The position numbers and the translations under genes are program-made. The notes under the pieces are model-generated. The model was not told where the DNA came from. It did no database searches and saw nothing but the letters and a program-made list of their open reading frames with translations. Shown in pieces: positions 58,104 to 64,000 of a stretch of DNA of 64,000 bases; within the stretch, counting starts at the first letter, position 1, and the number at the start of each line of letters is the position of its first letter. Source of the DNA: Hymenobacter swuensis DY53 (GTDB lineage Bacteria; Bacteroidota; Bacteroidia; Cytophagales; Hymenobacteraceae); the NCBI RefSeq assembly GCF_000576555.1, contig NZ_CP007145.1, positions 3,742,501-3,806,500 on the forward strand. The letters run 5' to 3'.

Positions 58104-58295
58104 TTAACCGCAATATTCTCTAGTTCCTAGTGCTACCCATCGGCCGTCACGGCATCTATGGTCCCTGTCATTGATACAGGTTGTTTCTCCATCATTAAAT
58201 GTGCTGCCGCTGTACGTACACTGGGCGCCTGCCTCAGTACTTGCCTCCGCCTGCTGGCCATACTCTTCCTCTGTGATAATTGGGCTGTTTTCCAT
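58104..58295 (-). CDS. Small cysteine-containing protein, unknown
   Basis: 63 residues with an acidic front (MENSPIITEEEYGQQAEAST) and a Cys/Gly-rich rear (CTYSGSTFNDGETTCINDRD, then HRCRDGRWV...REYC). Four cysteines lie in the last 40 residues, and the pattern 'C.Y.G..f..G......C...G.W' resembles DUF1496-type small proteins. It sits behind an AT-rich leader of 140 bases (58296-58433) and in front of a terminator, so it can be a single-gene transcript. Secretion is not obvious. Confidence 0.5.
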   Translation of the reverse strand: MENSPIITEEEYGQQAEASTEAGAQCTYSGSTFNDGETTCINDRDHRCRDGRWVALGTREYCG

Positions 58296-58433
58296 TGTGT
58301 GTTAATTAGGTTAATTGTCCGTCTAATGTATTGATAGTAAAATCATATAAAAAAATTTATATATAAAATTCTTTCAGTTTTTTCCAGTGTAAAACACACA
58401 GATCATTCTACCTCTGTCCTTGTGAGCCTTAGG
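58296..58433. other. AT-rich leader region
   Basis: A strongly AT-rich stretch (for example ATATAAAAAAATTTATATAT near 58348-58367) upstream of the minus-strand gene at 58104-58295. It is the best promoter candidate in this part; no exact -33/-7 pair could be fixed. Confidence 0.45.
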
Positions 58434-58640
58434 CTACTCTGAAGCGTTTCTGCTTTTGTAGATGATGTCCTCGACGGTGTGCATCGAGAGGCAGAATTCC
58501 TCCGCCAGCTGCGAGATGACATACTCGCGGGAATACATGCGCGGCCTTGGCTGGTCGGTGTACCGCTTTCGGAATTGTGCCCGGATTCGGTTGTCGCGCT
58601 TCTCTTTGTTAGTTTGGCGGGTCTTCGCGCGGGGACTCAT
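58434..58640 (-). CDS. Small helix-turn-helix protein
   Basis: 68 residues from ATG 58640 (MSPRAKTRQTNKEKRDNRIR). A basic front, then SREYVISQLAEEFCLSMHTV, an HTH-like pair ending VEDIIYKSRN. Its start overlaps the membrane-protein gene stop (58637). It may be a phage transcription regulator. Confidence 0.6.
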   Translation of the reverse strand: MSPRAKTRQTNKEKRDNRIRAQFRKRYTDQPRPRMYSREYVISQLAEEFCLSMHTVEDIIYKSRNASE

Positions 58641-59113
58641 AGGATCAGGTATAGGACGAGTAGGAGTAGCACCCCCACCACCGCCAGCCACGTGCGCTGA
58701 GTGCCATTGAAGTCGTTGCGGGCGGTGGTAGTGGGCGACTGGTAGCCGTAGCGGTACTGGATCCAGGCGGCCCGCCACGCGGCCCGGTCGGGACACAGAG
58801 AGCCGGGAATGGTGGCCATGCTCACATACCGCTCAGCGTGGGTGAGCCAGAGCCGGGTGTAGTTGTAGGCCTCGTCGTGAAACAGCGGAAACACCAGCGC
58901 CGCCGGCACCAGCTCCGCCACCACCAGCCACAGGGAGTGCTGCCAGATGTAGAGCACCGCCCCGGCCGGGGCCAGCAGCGCGGCGGCAATGCGCTGCAAC
59001 GTCATGTCGATATGCTCGTTACGCTGGAAGGCCTCGGCTCCGCGTCGGGCGTAGAGCACCGCCTCGATGACGCCGCACAGGATGGCAAACAGAGAGTAGA
59101 GCAGCGTAATCAT
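58637..59113 (-). CDS. Integral membrane protein, unknown
   Basis: 158 residues from ATG 59113 (MITLLYSLFAILCGVIEAVL). At least three hydrophobic segments: the first about 18 residues, APAGAVLYIWQHSLWLVVAEL, and WLAVVGVLLLLVLYLIL at the C-terminus, with a charged loop between. It starts in a 4-base overlap with the next upstream gene. Together with the 74-residue protein upstream it forms a two-gene membrane pair. No function is known; superinfection exclusion would be a guess only. Confidence 0.6.
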   Translation of the reverse strand: MITLLYSLFAILCGVIEAVLYARRGAEAFQRNEHIDMTLQRIAAALLAPAGAVLYIWQHSLWLVVAELVPAALVFPLFHDEAYNYTRLWLTHAERYVSMATIPGSLCPDRAAWRAAWIQYRYGYQSPTTTARNDFNGTQRTWLAVVGVLLLLVLYLIL

Positions 59114-59334
59114 GCCTTCTCTTCCAGCTGCTTGCCGAGTACCAGCACCAGCAAGGCGCCCACCACTAGGCCAACGGCCGCACCAATGGCCACTTTGCCG
59201 AAGCTGTACGATGCGGGAGCACCATAGAGCAGCCACCACCAGAGCGTTGCGCCCACCAGGGCGTGGTAGCCGGCAGCGAAAGGATACGGGACGGGATAAA
59301 CGGCGAGAGCGAGGTAACGAAAGAGGCGTTTCAT
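59110..59334 (-). CDS. Small membrane protein, unknown
   Basis: 74 residues with two membrane helices (YLALAVYPVPYPFAAGYHAL; FGKVAIGAAVGLVVGALLVL). It overlaps the next gene by four bases (ATGA), so the two are coupled. Its function is unknown. Confidence 0.55.
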   Translation of the reverse strand: MKRLFRYLALAVYPVPYPFAAGYHALVGATLWWWLLYGAPASYSFGKVAIGAAVGLVVGALLVLVLGKQLEEKA

Positions 59335-59411
59335 AATTCCGATGTGATGGGAGAATGAGAAGGCCGAAGCTCCTCAACATCAGGCACCGGGGCTAGGATT
59401 GGATAGTTAAA

Positions 59412-59446
59412 GTAAAAAGCCCCGTTACTATGACGGGGCTTTTTAC
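59412..59446. terminator. Terminator in the early block
   Basis: GTAAAAAGCCCCGT (59412-59425) pairs with ACGGGGCTTTTTAC (59433-59446): 14-bp perfect arms. It separates the 59471-60316 genes from the membrane pair, acting from either direction. Confidence 0.88.
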
Positions 59447-59470
59447 GCTATTGACTTGAGTACTTATGCC

Positions 59471-59731
59471 TTACACCTGCTTAAGAACTTTGATTTCGTC
59501 CCAGTCTCCTAGAAAATCAGTTATGTTTTCGTACTCTTTAGCGCCTTGATTCGATCTTTGAATTCTGTTCTCCAGCTTTGCAAAATCATCGGCTGTAGCC
59601 TTATCATCCATTTCCACAGTTGATATTTTGATCATACTGCTCCTTCCCTCAAGTCGGAGAGTATACACTGTTCCAGGTGTGTATATTCCTGATTGCTTGC
59701 CTGTATAAGTGGCTTTGACAAGTGTATTCAT
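59471..59731 (-). CDS. Small protein, unknown
   Basis: 86 residues (MNTLVKATYTGKQSGIYTPG start). A front beta part (YTLRLEGRSSMIKISTVEMD) and a charged rear. It is AT-richer than nearby phage genes. No family is recognised. It is the last gene before the terminator at 59412-59446. Confidence 0.5.
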   Translation of the reverse strand: MNTLVKATYTGKQSGIYTPGTVYTLRLEGRSSMIKISTVEMDDKATADDFAKLENRIQRSNQGAKEYENITDFLGDWDEIKVLKQV

Positions 59732-59755
59732 AGTCGAAAATTATAATTGTACGAG

Positions 59756-60022
59756 TCATACCCTTCCACGTTTTCGTAACTCCGGATTCGCCCGAATAAA
59801 CCCTTTTAGGCTTCCCAGCGTCCGCCCCAGTTGCCGGGCCAGCTGTGGGCCGGTGCCATCGGTATAGTGCTGGACCAGGTAGCGGTAATCGGCCCGGGTA
59901 TAGGCTCGACGAGTGCGCCGGGGCGACTCGCCAGAGGGGGAAGTTTCTCGGAGTTTCTGGGCCGTCGAGGTGGCCGTGGTAAAGAGGCAGAGTTGGAGCG
60001 CGGTGGTCGTCGTGGTGGGCAT
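59756..60022 (-). CDS. Small DNA-binding protein with Myb/GcrA-like HTH
   Basis: 88 residues. The rear half (YTRADYRYLVQHYTDGTGPQ, then LARQLGRTLGSLKGFIRANP) has the three-helix shape 'y...l...Y..g....A..LGR....v', the same module that occurs twice or more in the protein at 63374-64000. It probably binds DNA or helps phage replication. It follows the nuclease-like gene closely. Confidence 0.6.
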   Translation of the reverse strand: MPTTTTTALQLCLFTTATSTAQKLRETSPSGESPRRTRRAYTRADYRYLVQHYTDGTGPQLARQLGRTLGSLKGFIRANPELRKRGRV

Positions 60023-60025
60023 AAA

Positions 60026-60316
60026 TCAGGGAGTGGTAACGATTCGGATAGCGTCGTCGGGGGTGAGCACCACGTGGTAAGGGGAACCGCGCCAGGTGCA
60101 CCGAAATTCCTCCTCCCCCGGTGTGAGCTGGCGTTTGCTCAGGGGCTGGGCCGGGTCCTTTATTTCCATCAGGAAGGTGCGCCCCCGGTAGCCGACGAGG
60201 ATATCAAAGCAGTTTTTGAGCTGATGGGTATAAAGGACAGAGCAGCCAATAGCCCGCAGGGCGCTAACCACTGCGGGCTGGTTGCCGTCCACGCGGGAGG
60301 CAGTGCGAAGGGGCAT
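60026..60316 (-). CDS. VRR-NUC-type nuclease-like protein
   Basis: 96 residues. The order NQPAVVSALRAIGCSVLYTH, FDILVGYRGRTFLMEIKDPA and LTPGEEEFRCTWRGSPYHVV matches the VRR-NUC family of phage nucleases, with the acidic Asp of FDILVG and Glu/Lys in EIKD forming the PD-(D/E)XK site. It likely cuts branched or damaged DNA during phage replication. It overlaps the next gene by one base. Confidence 0.78.
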   Translation of the reverse strand: MPLRTASRVDGNQPAVVSALRAIGCSVLYTHQLKNCFDILVGYRGRTFLMEIKDPAQPLSKRQLTPGEEEFRCTWRGSPYHVVLTPDDAIRIVTTP

Positions 60317-60585
60317 TAGTTTGACTCAGGAGAGAAGAAAGCCAGTGTAAGCGCCTGCTTTAGCTGAGTCGCTTTCTCGTTATCACATTCAAAGCAGTAG
60401 GTGGTACTACCGTCATCGTGGCTAAACCAGAAGCCTCGCAGTATTTCGACTTCGAAGGCGGCCCGGAACACCTCACCGAAAGCACCCGGCTGATTGGCCA
60501 CCGCCGTCAACGTCATTTCCACCGCCGTCAACCCATCCGGCTGGAGTTGCTTATCGAGAGGAGTGGTAATGCAAAACTTATTCAT
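60316..60585 (-). CDS. Small phage protein, unknown
   Basis: 89 residues (MNKFCITTPLDKQLQPDGLT front; GEVFRAAFEVEILRGFWFSH, HDDGSTTYCFECDNEKATQL). No family is recognised. The first ATG overlaps the stop of the upstream CxxC protein (ATGA), so it is translationally coupled. Confidence 0.55.
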   Translation of the reverse strand: MNKFCITTPLDKQLQPDGLTAVEMTLTAVANQPGAFGEVFRAAFEVEILRGFWFSHDDGSTTYCFECDNEKATQLKQALTLAFFSPESN

Positions 60586-60737
60586 TTGGCATCCCCTCCT
60601 TTCTGACGCTTATTTTGACAATCCGGGCAGCCCTGGCAGTCCCGAAAGCCGGCCTGTACATTGCCCCATTGATCCGCATACCAGTACGTCTGGCGCATGG
60701 TGCCGTAGCACCCGTAGGGTTCCTTCTGCTTGCTCAT
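60582..60737 (-). CDS. 51-residue CxxC protein
   Basis: A short protein with MSKQKEPYGCYGTMRQTYWY and FRDCQGCPDCQNKRQKGGDA. The CxxCxxC cluster may bind zinc. Its start and stop each overlap a neighbour in ATGA, so the three genes 60316-61621 are translationally coupled. Confidence 0.55.
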   Translation of the reverse strand: MSKQKEPYGCYGTMRQTYWYADQWGNVQAGFRDCQGCPDCQNKRQKGGDAK

Positions 60738-61621
60738 GAGGCAAAACCGTTATCCGCCGCCGCCTCATTCTGGCCGAGGGCGTTGGGTTGACCGTAGGGC
60801 ACTTCCTGCTCCGCCCGCTCCCTCTCCCGCTGGGCCACCCATCCGGCCCGGAAGCGCTTGTACTCTTCCTCACTGGCCTCCACGGCACCGGTACCGGATT
60901 CATTCACCACCAGTACCCGGCGCAGCAGCTCCAGCTTGGCCCGGTTCACCAGCACCGATGTGGCCAGCTCAATGCGCAGGGCAGCGTGGGGCTCCATCGG
61001 CCGGGCCTCGTACCAGGCAATGCCCGCCTGCAGCTGCGCATCGGTGAGCGTTTCCAAGTGCCGGATGTACGCCTGCTCATCGGCCGCCCGGGCCGGGCCC
61101 TGGGCCTGCTCAGCCAGCCGGCGGGCTTTGTGCTCCTCTGCCGCTACCTGCTCCACCACGGCGTCGCGCACCTCGGCGTAGGCCCGGCACCAAGTGTGCA
61201 CGGTGTTGGCGTCGATAGTCGAGTAGTTACACCCCCACCGGCCGGCAATGGCTTCGCGGCACAGGTACACGAACTCATCAAAGCGCCAGTGCCAGTACCG
61301 CTCCAACAGGTCCTCAGATAGCAAGGCCACCTGCACGTCGGTGATGTTGCGGGGCACGTTGAACTGGTGGGCGGCGAAGATGAGCAGGTTGCCCAAGGCC
61401 TCGGCCGTGTCGCCGGGAGCCAGGCGGTTGAGTACCGAGAGTTGGGGCGAGGCCAGGGCCTTAGCCGGCGTCAGGCCCCGTTGCCGGTCCGTGATGGCCA
61501 GCGCCAACTCCGTGCTGCCCCGCTCGGCGCTCAGCAAGGGCGCGAGCGAGTTGGCTGCCAGAGCTGGTAGGTTTGGCGCCACTGACAGGGCGCTGTGGGA
61601 ACGTTGAACGCTGAGCTGCAT
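60734..61621 (-). CDS. Replication-region protein, unknown
   Basis: 295 residues from ATG 61621 (MQLSVQRSHSALSVAPNLPA). The centre has RYWHWRFDEFVYLCREAIAG and WGCNYSTIDANTVHTWCRAY; the rear is helical and charged (LVVNESGTGAVEASEEEYKR). Its first 161 bases overlap the end of the initiator gene in another frame, an unusually long overlap. It may be a helicase loader or other replication partner; this is from position only. Confidence 0.6.
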   Translation of the reverse strand: MQLSVQRSHSALSVAPNLPALAANSLAPLLSAERGSTELALAITDRQRGLTPAKALASPQLSVLNRLAPGDTAEALGNLLIFAAHQFNVPRNITDVQVALLSEDLLERYWHWRFDEFVYLCREAIAGRWGCNYSTIDANTVHTWCRAYAEVRDAVVEQVAAEEHKARRLAEQAQGPARAADEQAYIRHLETLTDAQLQAGIAWYEARPMEPHAALRIELATSVLVNRAKLELLRRVLVVNESGTGAVEASEEEYKRFRAGWVAQRERERAEQEVPYGQPNALGQNEAAADNGFAS

Positions 61622-62663
61622 GAGCGGAATCGTTGGGAGGAGTGGTGATGAGGCCCCGGTCGGGGTCGTTGGCATCGATGGAGAGGAAGCGCTGCACGAA
61701 GTTTTGCCAGCCCTTCTCGTCGCGGGTTTCAGTGCCAGCCTTGACGCCGATGTGGGCCAGGTAGTGCGGGGCGTAGGCCACCGCGTAGCCGAGGGCCGTG
61801 GCCAGCTTGGCGAAACCTTCCGGCGTGGCGTACTGGCTCTGAGCGAAGGAAATCTTGGGGCCGACCGCCGCGCCCCCCCTGGTGTGCGAAGCCGACGCGC
61901 CAGAACTGGCAGGGCGAACAGCAGCCAGCGAGTTGCGTAGCTGGTTTCGCTGGTAGGTCATGTCCTCCAGCTTGGCAGCCAGCTGCTGGTTTTCAGTTTC
62001 CAGCTCCCCTATTTTTTTTTGGTCGGCGGCGGCGGCGGAGCGCAGCGCCTCCACCTCCACCATTAACTGTTCATATTGGTCGTCTCTATATACGCGCGAC
62101 CCATTCTGTCTAGGTTGGTGACCGAAAGTGTCTAGGTTGGGGTACCCATTCTGTCTAGGTTGGTCGGGGGCAACCTCGCCATTTTGTCTAGGTTGAGAGC
62201 GCGTTTTGTCTAGGTTGATGTCTAGGTTGGGGGCCGTTTTGTCTAGGTTCCTGTCTAGGTTGGCGACGGCAGCCAGCGCCCGGATGGCCTGCTCCTGCTG
62301 GCCTTCGTCGGCCGTCAGGTAGCAGGCCCGTAGCGCCTCCACCGGCCACATGCGGCGGGCTTTGCCCTGACCCTCGATGCGCAGCAGGCCGCGGGCTTCC
62401 AAGTCGGTGAGGGTGCGCGAAATGGTACGCTCCGACGCCGGGCGCAATCGGGCGGCCAGGTACGGGTTGGTGGCGTCACACTGTTTGCGCTGGCCGTTCT
62501 CTGCCAGCCCGCACACCTGGTTGAGTACCGCCTTTTGGGTGCGGGACAGGCCGGGCATACGGTCGAGAACTTGGGCAATGGGCAACATACGGCGGGAAGG
62601 AGCGGAAGCGGAAAGAGCAAGGGAGTCGCCGGCGTGGGCGACCATCATGGGGGCGGCACTCAT
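61461..62663 (-). CDS. Replication initiator with internal iterons (lambda O-like layout)
   Basis: A 400-residue protein. The front is a winged-helix region: MLPIAQVLDRMPGLSRTQKA, RPASERTISRTLTDLEARGL, RIEGQGKARRMWPVEALRAC. A central linker (residues 135-190, DRNLDKTAPNLDINLDK, QPRQNG repeated) is encoded by eight iterons. Next is a coiled coil (KIGELETENQQLAAKLEDMT) and a rear domain (AKLATALGYAVAYAPHYLAH). The layout, DNA-binding front, repeat-bearing middle and partner-binding rear, is that of lambda O, which starts replication at iterons inside its own gene. The similarity is in layout, not in recognised sequence identity. Confidence 0.75.
   Translation of the reverse strand: MSAAPMMVAHAGDSLALSASAPSRRMLPIAQVLDRMPGLSRTQKAVLNQVCGLAENGQRKQCDATNPYLAARLRPASERTISRTLTDLEARGLLRIEGQGKARRMWPVEALRACYLTADEGQQEQAIRALAAVANLDRNLDKTAPNLDINLDKTRSQPRQNGEVAPDQPRQNGYPNLDTFGHQPRQNGSRVYRDDQYEQLMVEVEALRSAAAADQKKIGELETENQQLAAKLEDMTYQRNQLRNSLAAVRPASSGASASHTRGGAAVGPKISFAQSQYATPEGFAKLATALGYAVAYAPHYLAHIGVKAGTETRDEKGWQNFVQRFLSIDANDPDRGLITTPPNDSAHAAQRSTFPQRPVSGAKPTSSGSQLARALAERRAGQHGVGAGHHGPATGPDAG
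62107..62261. repeat. Eight iterons, candidate phage replication origin
   Basis: Eight exact copies of TGTCTAGGTT begin at 62107, 62129, 62152, 62185, 62207, 62219, 62240 and 62252. Start-to-start distances are 22, 23, 33, 22, 12, 21 and 12, close to whole turns of the helix (about 11 bp). All face the same way. The copies fall in different reading frames of the gene (giving NLD- and QPRQ-type residues), so the DNA repeat and not the protein is conserved. Confidence 0.85.
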
Positions 62664-62687
62664 AGCAGCAGGCTTGTTTGGATGGGC

Positions 62688-63371
62688 TTAGGCATCCTCG
62701 TCGAGCAGCTGGCCGTTGATGGAGCGCGGGGCAAGCGTGACGCTACGGCCACCGCCCGAAATCGTGAGGCTGCTCAGCCCGCTGCTCTGGTGCATCTCGT
62801 CCACGATATCCTGCAGGCCGCCGCCGAAGCTGAGGGCCAGCTGCTCTACCTTCGGCGGCTCGTCAGCAAACTTGCCATTCAGGTACAGGCTCGTTTCCTT
62901 CGACAACGTGCGGATAGCTTCGCGCAGCAATCCCAAAAACTCGTAGTCGTCGTTCTCCTCGTCGATGAAGGGCGTGTTGAAGTTCACGGCCTTGCCGGAA
63001 CGCAGCCAGCGCCGGCCCGACAGGGTGAAGCCGTTGCCCTTTGCCCCCCACGAGAGGCCCCGGCAGGCAAAGCCCGCCAGGCCCGCGCACTCCAGCGCCT
63101 CGTCGTCGCGTATCAGCTCCTCCAGCGCCTCATCGGTTTCCACGCCGAAATCGGCATGGTTCAGCGACTCGGTCACTAGGCAGAAATGCACGGTGAGCCG
63201 ATGAAAGGCCCGCAGCAAATCCTCGTGGGGGAGTTTGTCCACGTGGGTGCTGGTGATTTCGTGTACCTCCGCCTCCCCCCGGCGCACCCGGGCGGAGGCT
63301 TCGTACTCGACGAAATCATGCTTGGCCAGCTTGATCTTGGTAAAGAAAAACGTGTTGGTGGGCGTCTCCAT
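62688..63371 (-). CDS. Phage replication-region protein, unknown
   Basis: 227 residues from ATG 63371 (METPTNTFFFTKIKLAKHDF). It has STHVDKLPHEDLLRAFHRLT, GFACRGLSWGAKGNGFTLSG and VNFNTPFIDEENDDYEFLGL. No family is recognised. It lies immediately upstream of the initiator gene (24 bp) and likely in the same operon, so a role in replication or recombination is plausible but unproven. Confidence 0.55.
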   Translation of the reverse strand: METPTNTFFFTKIKLAKHDFVEYEASARVRRGEAEVHEITSTHVDKLPHEDLLRAFHRLTVHFCLVTESLNHADFGVETDEALEELIRDDEALECAGLAGFACRGLSWGAKGNGFTLSGRRWLRSGKAVNFNTPFIDEENDDYEFLGLLREAIRTLSKETSLYLNGKFADEPPKVEQLALSFGGGLQDIVDEMHQSSGLSSLTISGGGRSVTLAPRSINGQLLDEDA

Positions 63372-63373
63372 AG

Positions 63374-64000
63374 TTAGGCAGCTTTGCGCCACACGATTGC
63401 CGTGCGGCCGTTTTCATCGAGTATGGTAGTAGCTTTCTTACCGGCGGTGGTAGAGGCCAGCCAGGCGTTGTACTCGGGGCTGTGCATGGGATACTGCCAG
63501 CCCTTTTTTGGCGGCTCCGGCTTGGCCTTCTTCTCCTTTTTAGCCTGAGCCTTTTGCCGTACCAGCTTTTTCAGGGCCTTCTCCTCCTCACTCAGCACCG
63601 GCTTTTTGGGTGCTGGCGCGGGCTTCGCTTTGGCTACTGGAGCCGGCTTGGGGGCCGGGACGGGCTCGGGCACCTTTACTTTGGGCGGCTTGGGAACCAC
63701 CACTCGGGGCGGGCGCTTCAGGCCCAGCGTTCTGGCCATGGCATGAATAGTATCCGCCTTGCGGCCGAGTAGCTCTACCAGTTGCGCCGTAGGGAGGCCA
63801 GCCGGGTAGTGCTCCATGAGCAGGCCCAAGTGCTCCGTACTCCAGCGGGGCCGACCAGCGGGCCGGCGGCGGCACCGGATGCCGAGCCGCTTGGCCATTG
63901 TCACAACGGAAGGCTGGTTACGGCCTACCTGCTGGGCTACATGCTCCGGGCCGTGAATAGGATACTCCTCCCGCAGAATGGTGAGATGCTGTTCACTCCA
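63374..64000 (-). CDS. Modular HTH protein with Pro/Lys linker, partial at window edge
   Basis: The reading frame is open to the window edge. Two copies of a helix-turn-helix-type module are visible: WSEQHLTILREEYPIHGPEH then VAQQVGRNQPSVVTMAKRLG, and WSTEHLGLLMEHYPAGLPTA then QLVELLGRKADTIHAMARTL. A Pro/Lys/Ala linker follows (PKPPKVKVPEPVPAPKPAPV) and then a conserved-looking end (NAWLASTTAGKKATTILDEN). The apparent ATG at 63898 lies inside the first module, so the true start is outside the window. It is related to 59756-60022 and probably binds DNA. Confidence 0.65.
   Translation of the reverse strand, partial: WSEQHLTILREEYPIHGPEHVAQQVGRNQPSVVTMAKRLGIRCRRRPAGRPRWSTEHLGLLMEHYPAGLPTAQLVELLGRKADTIHAMARTLGLKRPPRVVVPKPPKVKVPEPVPAPKPAPVAKAKPAPAPKKPVLSEEEKALKKLVRQKAQAKKEKKAKPEPPKKGWQYPMHSPEYNAWLASTTAGKKATTILDENGRTAIVWRKAA

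Larger units (their letters stand above)
30730..64000. mobile_element. Prophage with contractile tail (right end outside window)
   Basis: From about 30.73 kb to the window edge nearly every gene is phage-like: terminase, portal, MuF, capsid, protease, sheath (DUF2586), tube, tape measure, hub, baseplate J, fibres, lysis genes and an iteron-containing replication gene. Virion genes are Mu-like in type (DUF935, DUF1320, gp29/30/31/36). No integrase, transposase or attachment repeat can be seen, so the left boundary is placed only by the last host signal after tRNA-Arg, and the right end is unknown. Confidence 0.85.

Noticed and set aside
62107-62261. CRISPR array
   Set aside because: Repeats are only 10 bp with irregular 2-23 bp spacers and lie within a coding sequence; they fit iterons.

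Overview
The window comes from a Bacteroidota chromosome, most likely a Cytophagales relative of Hymenobacter. The evidence is two DUF4249 lipoproteins, a type IX secretion C-terminal domain, MORN/TonB and OmpA envelope proteins, a GbsR-type regulator, TAnnTTTG-type -7 promoter boxes and G+C-rich coding DNA. This assignment is inference; no rRNA is present.

Positions 1-30.7 kb are host chromosome. They carry two DUF4249 lipoproteins, dnaE, a secreted protein followed by a second copy of the dnaE 3' end, a GbsR/epimerase/membrane-protein operon with two matching operators, thioredoxin, a MORN-TonB protein, an Lrp regulator, a tRNA-like structured RNA, isoaspartyl peptidase, DsbD, a CNNM transporter and a gamma-carbonic anhydrase. 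These last two convergent genes have swapped C-terminal tails through a 274-bp inversion. A radical SAM protein, an endonuclease III relative, OmpA paralogues, accD, a T9SS protein, a GDSL hydrolase, a cystathionine gamma-synthase, DUF2167 and VTT membrane proteins and tRNA-Arg(ACG) follow.

From just past tRNA-Arg to the right edge lies a contractile-tailed prophage that continues beyond the window. Its late genes form two divergent blocks from a shared control region near 51.0-51.16 kb. The leftward block runs protease/scaffold, capsid, lysis cassette, sheath, tube, frameshifted tail chaperone, tape measure, baseplate and fibres. The rightward block runs terminase, gp36-like, portal, MuF, virion morphogenesis and a gp37-like protein. 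A third, leftward block (64.0-57.8 kb) carries replication and early genes, including an initiator gene with eight phased iterons inside its coding sequence, as in lambda O. The virion genes are Mu-like in type, but no transposase or integrase is visible here, so the phage looks chimeric.

Cargo genes sit between phage genes: an acyltransferase next to an esterase-bearing tail fibre, an AT-rich orphan at 32.1-33.2 kb and an AT-rich secreted protein between MuF and virion morphogenesis. The strongest leads are the 18.07-18.34 kb inversion, the predicted -1 frameshift joining portal to MuF, the iteron origin and the tRNA-like RNA at 12.8 kb.
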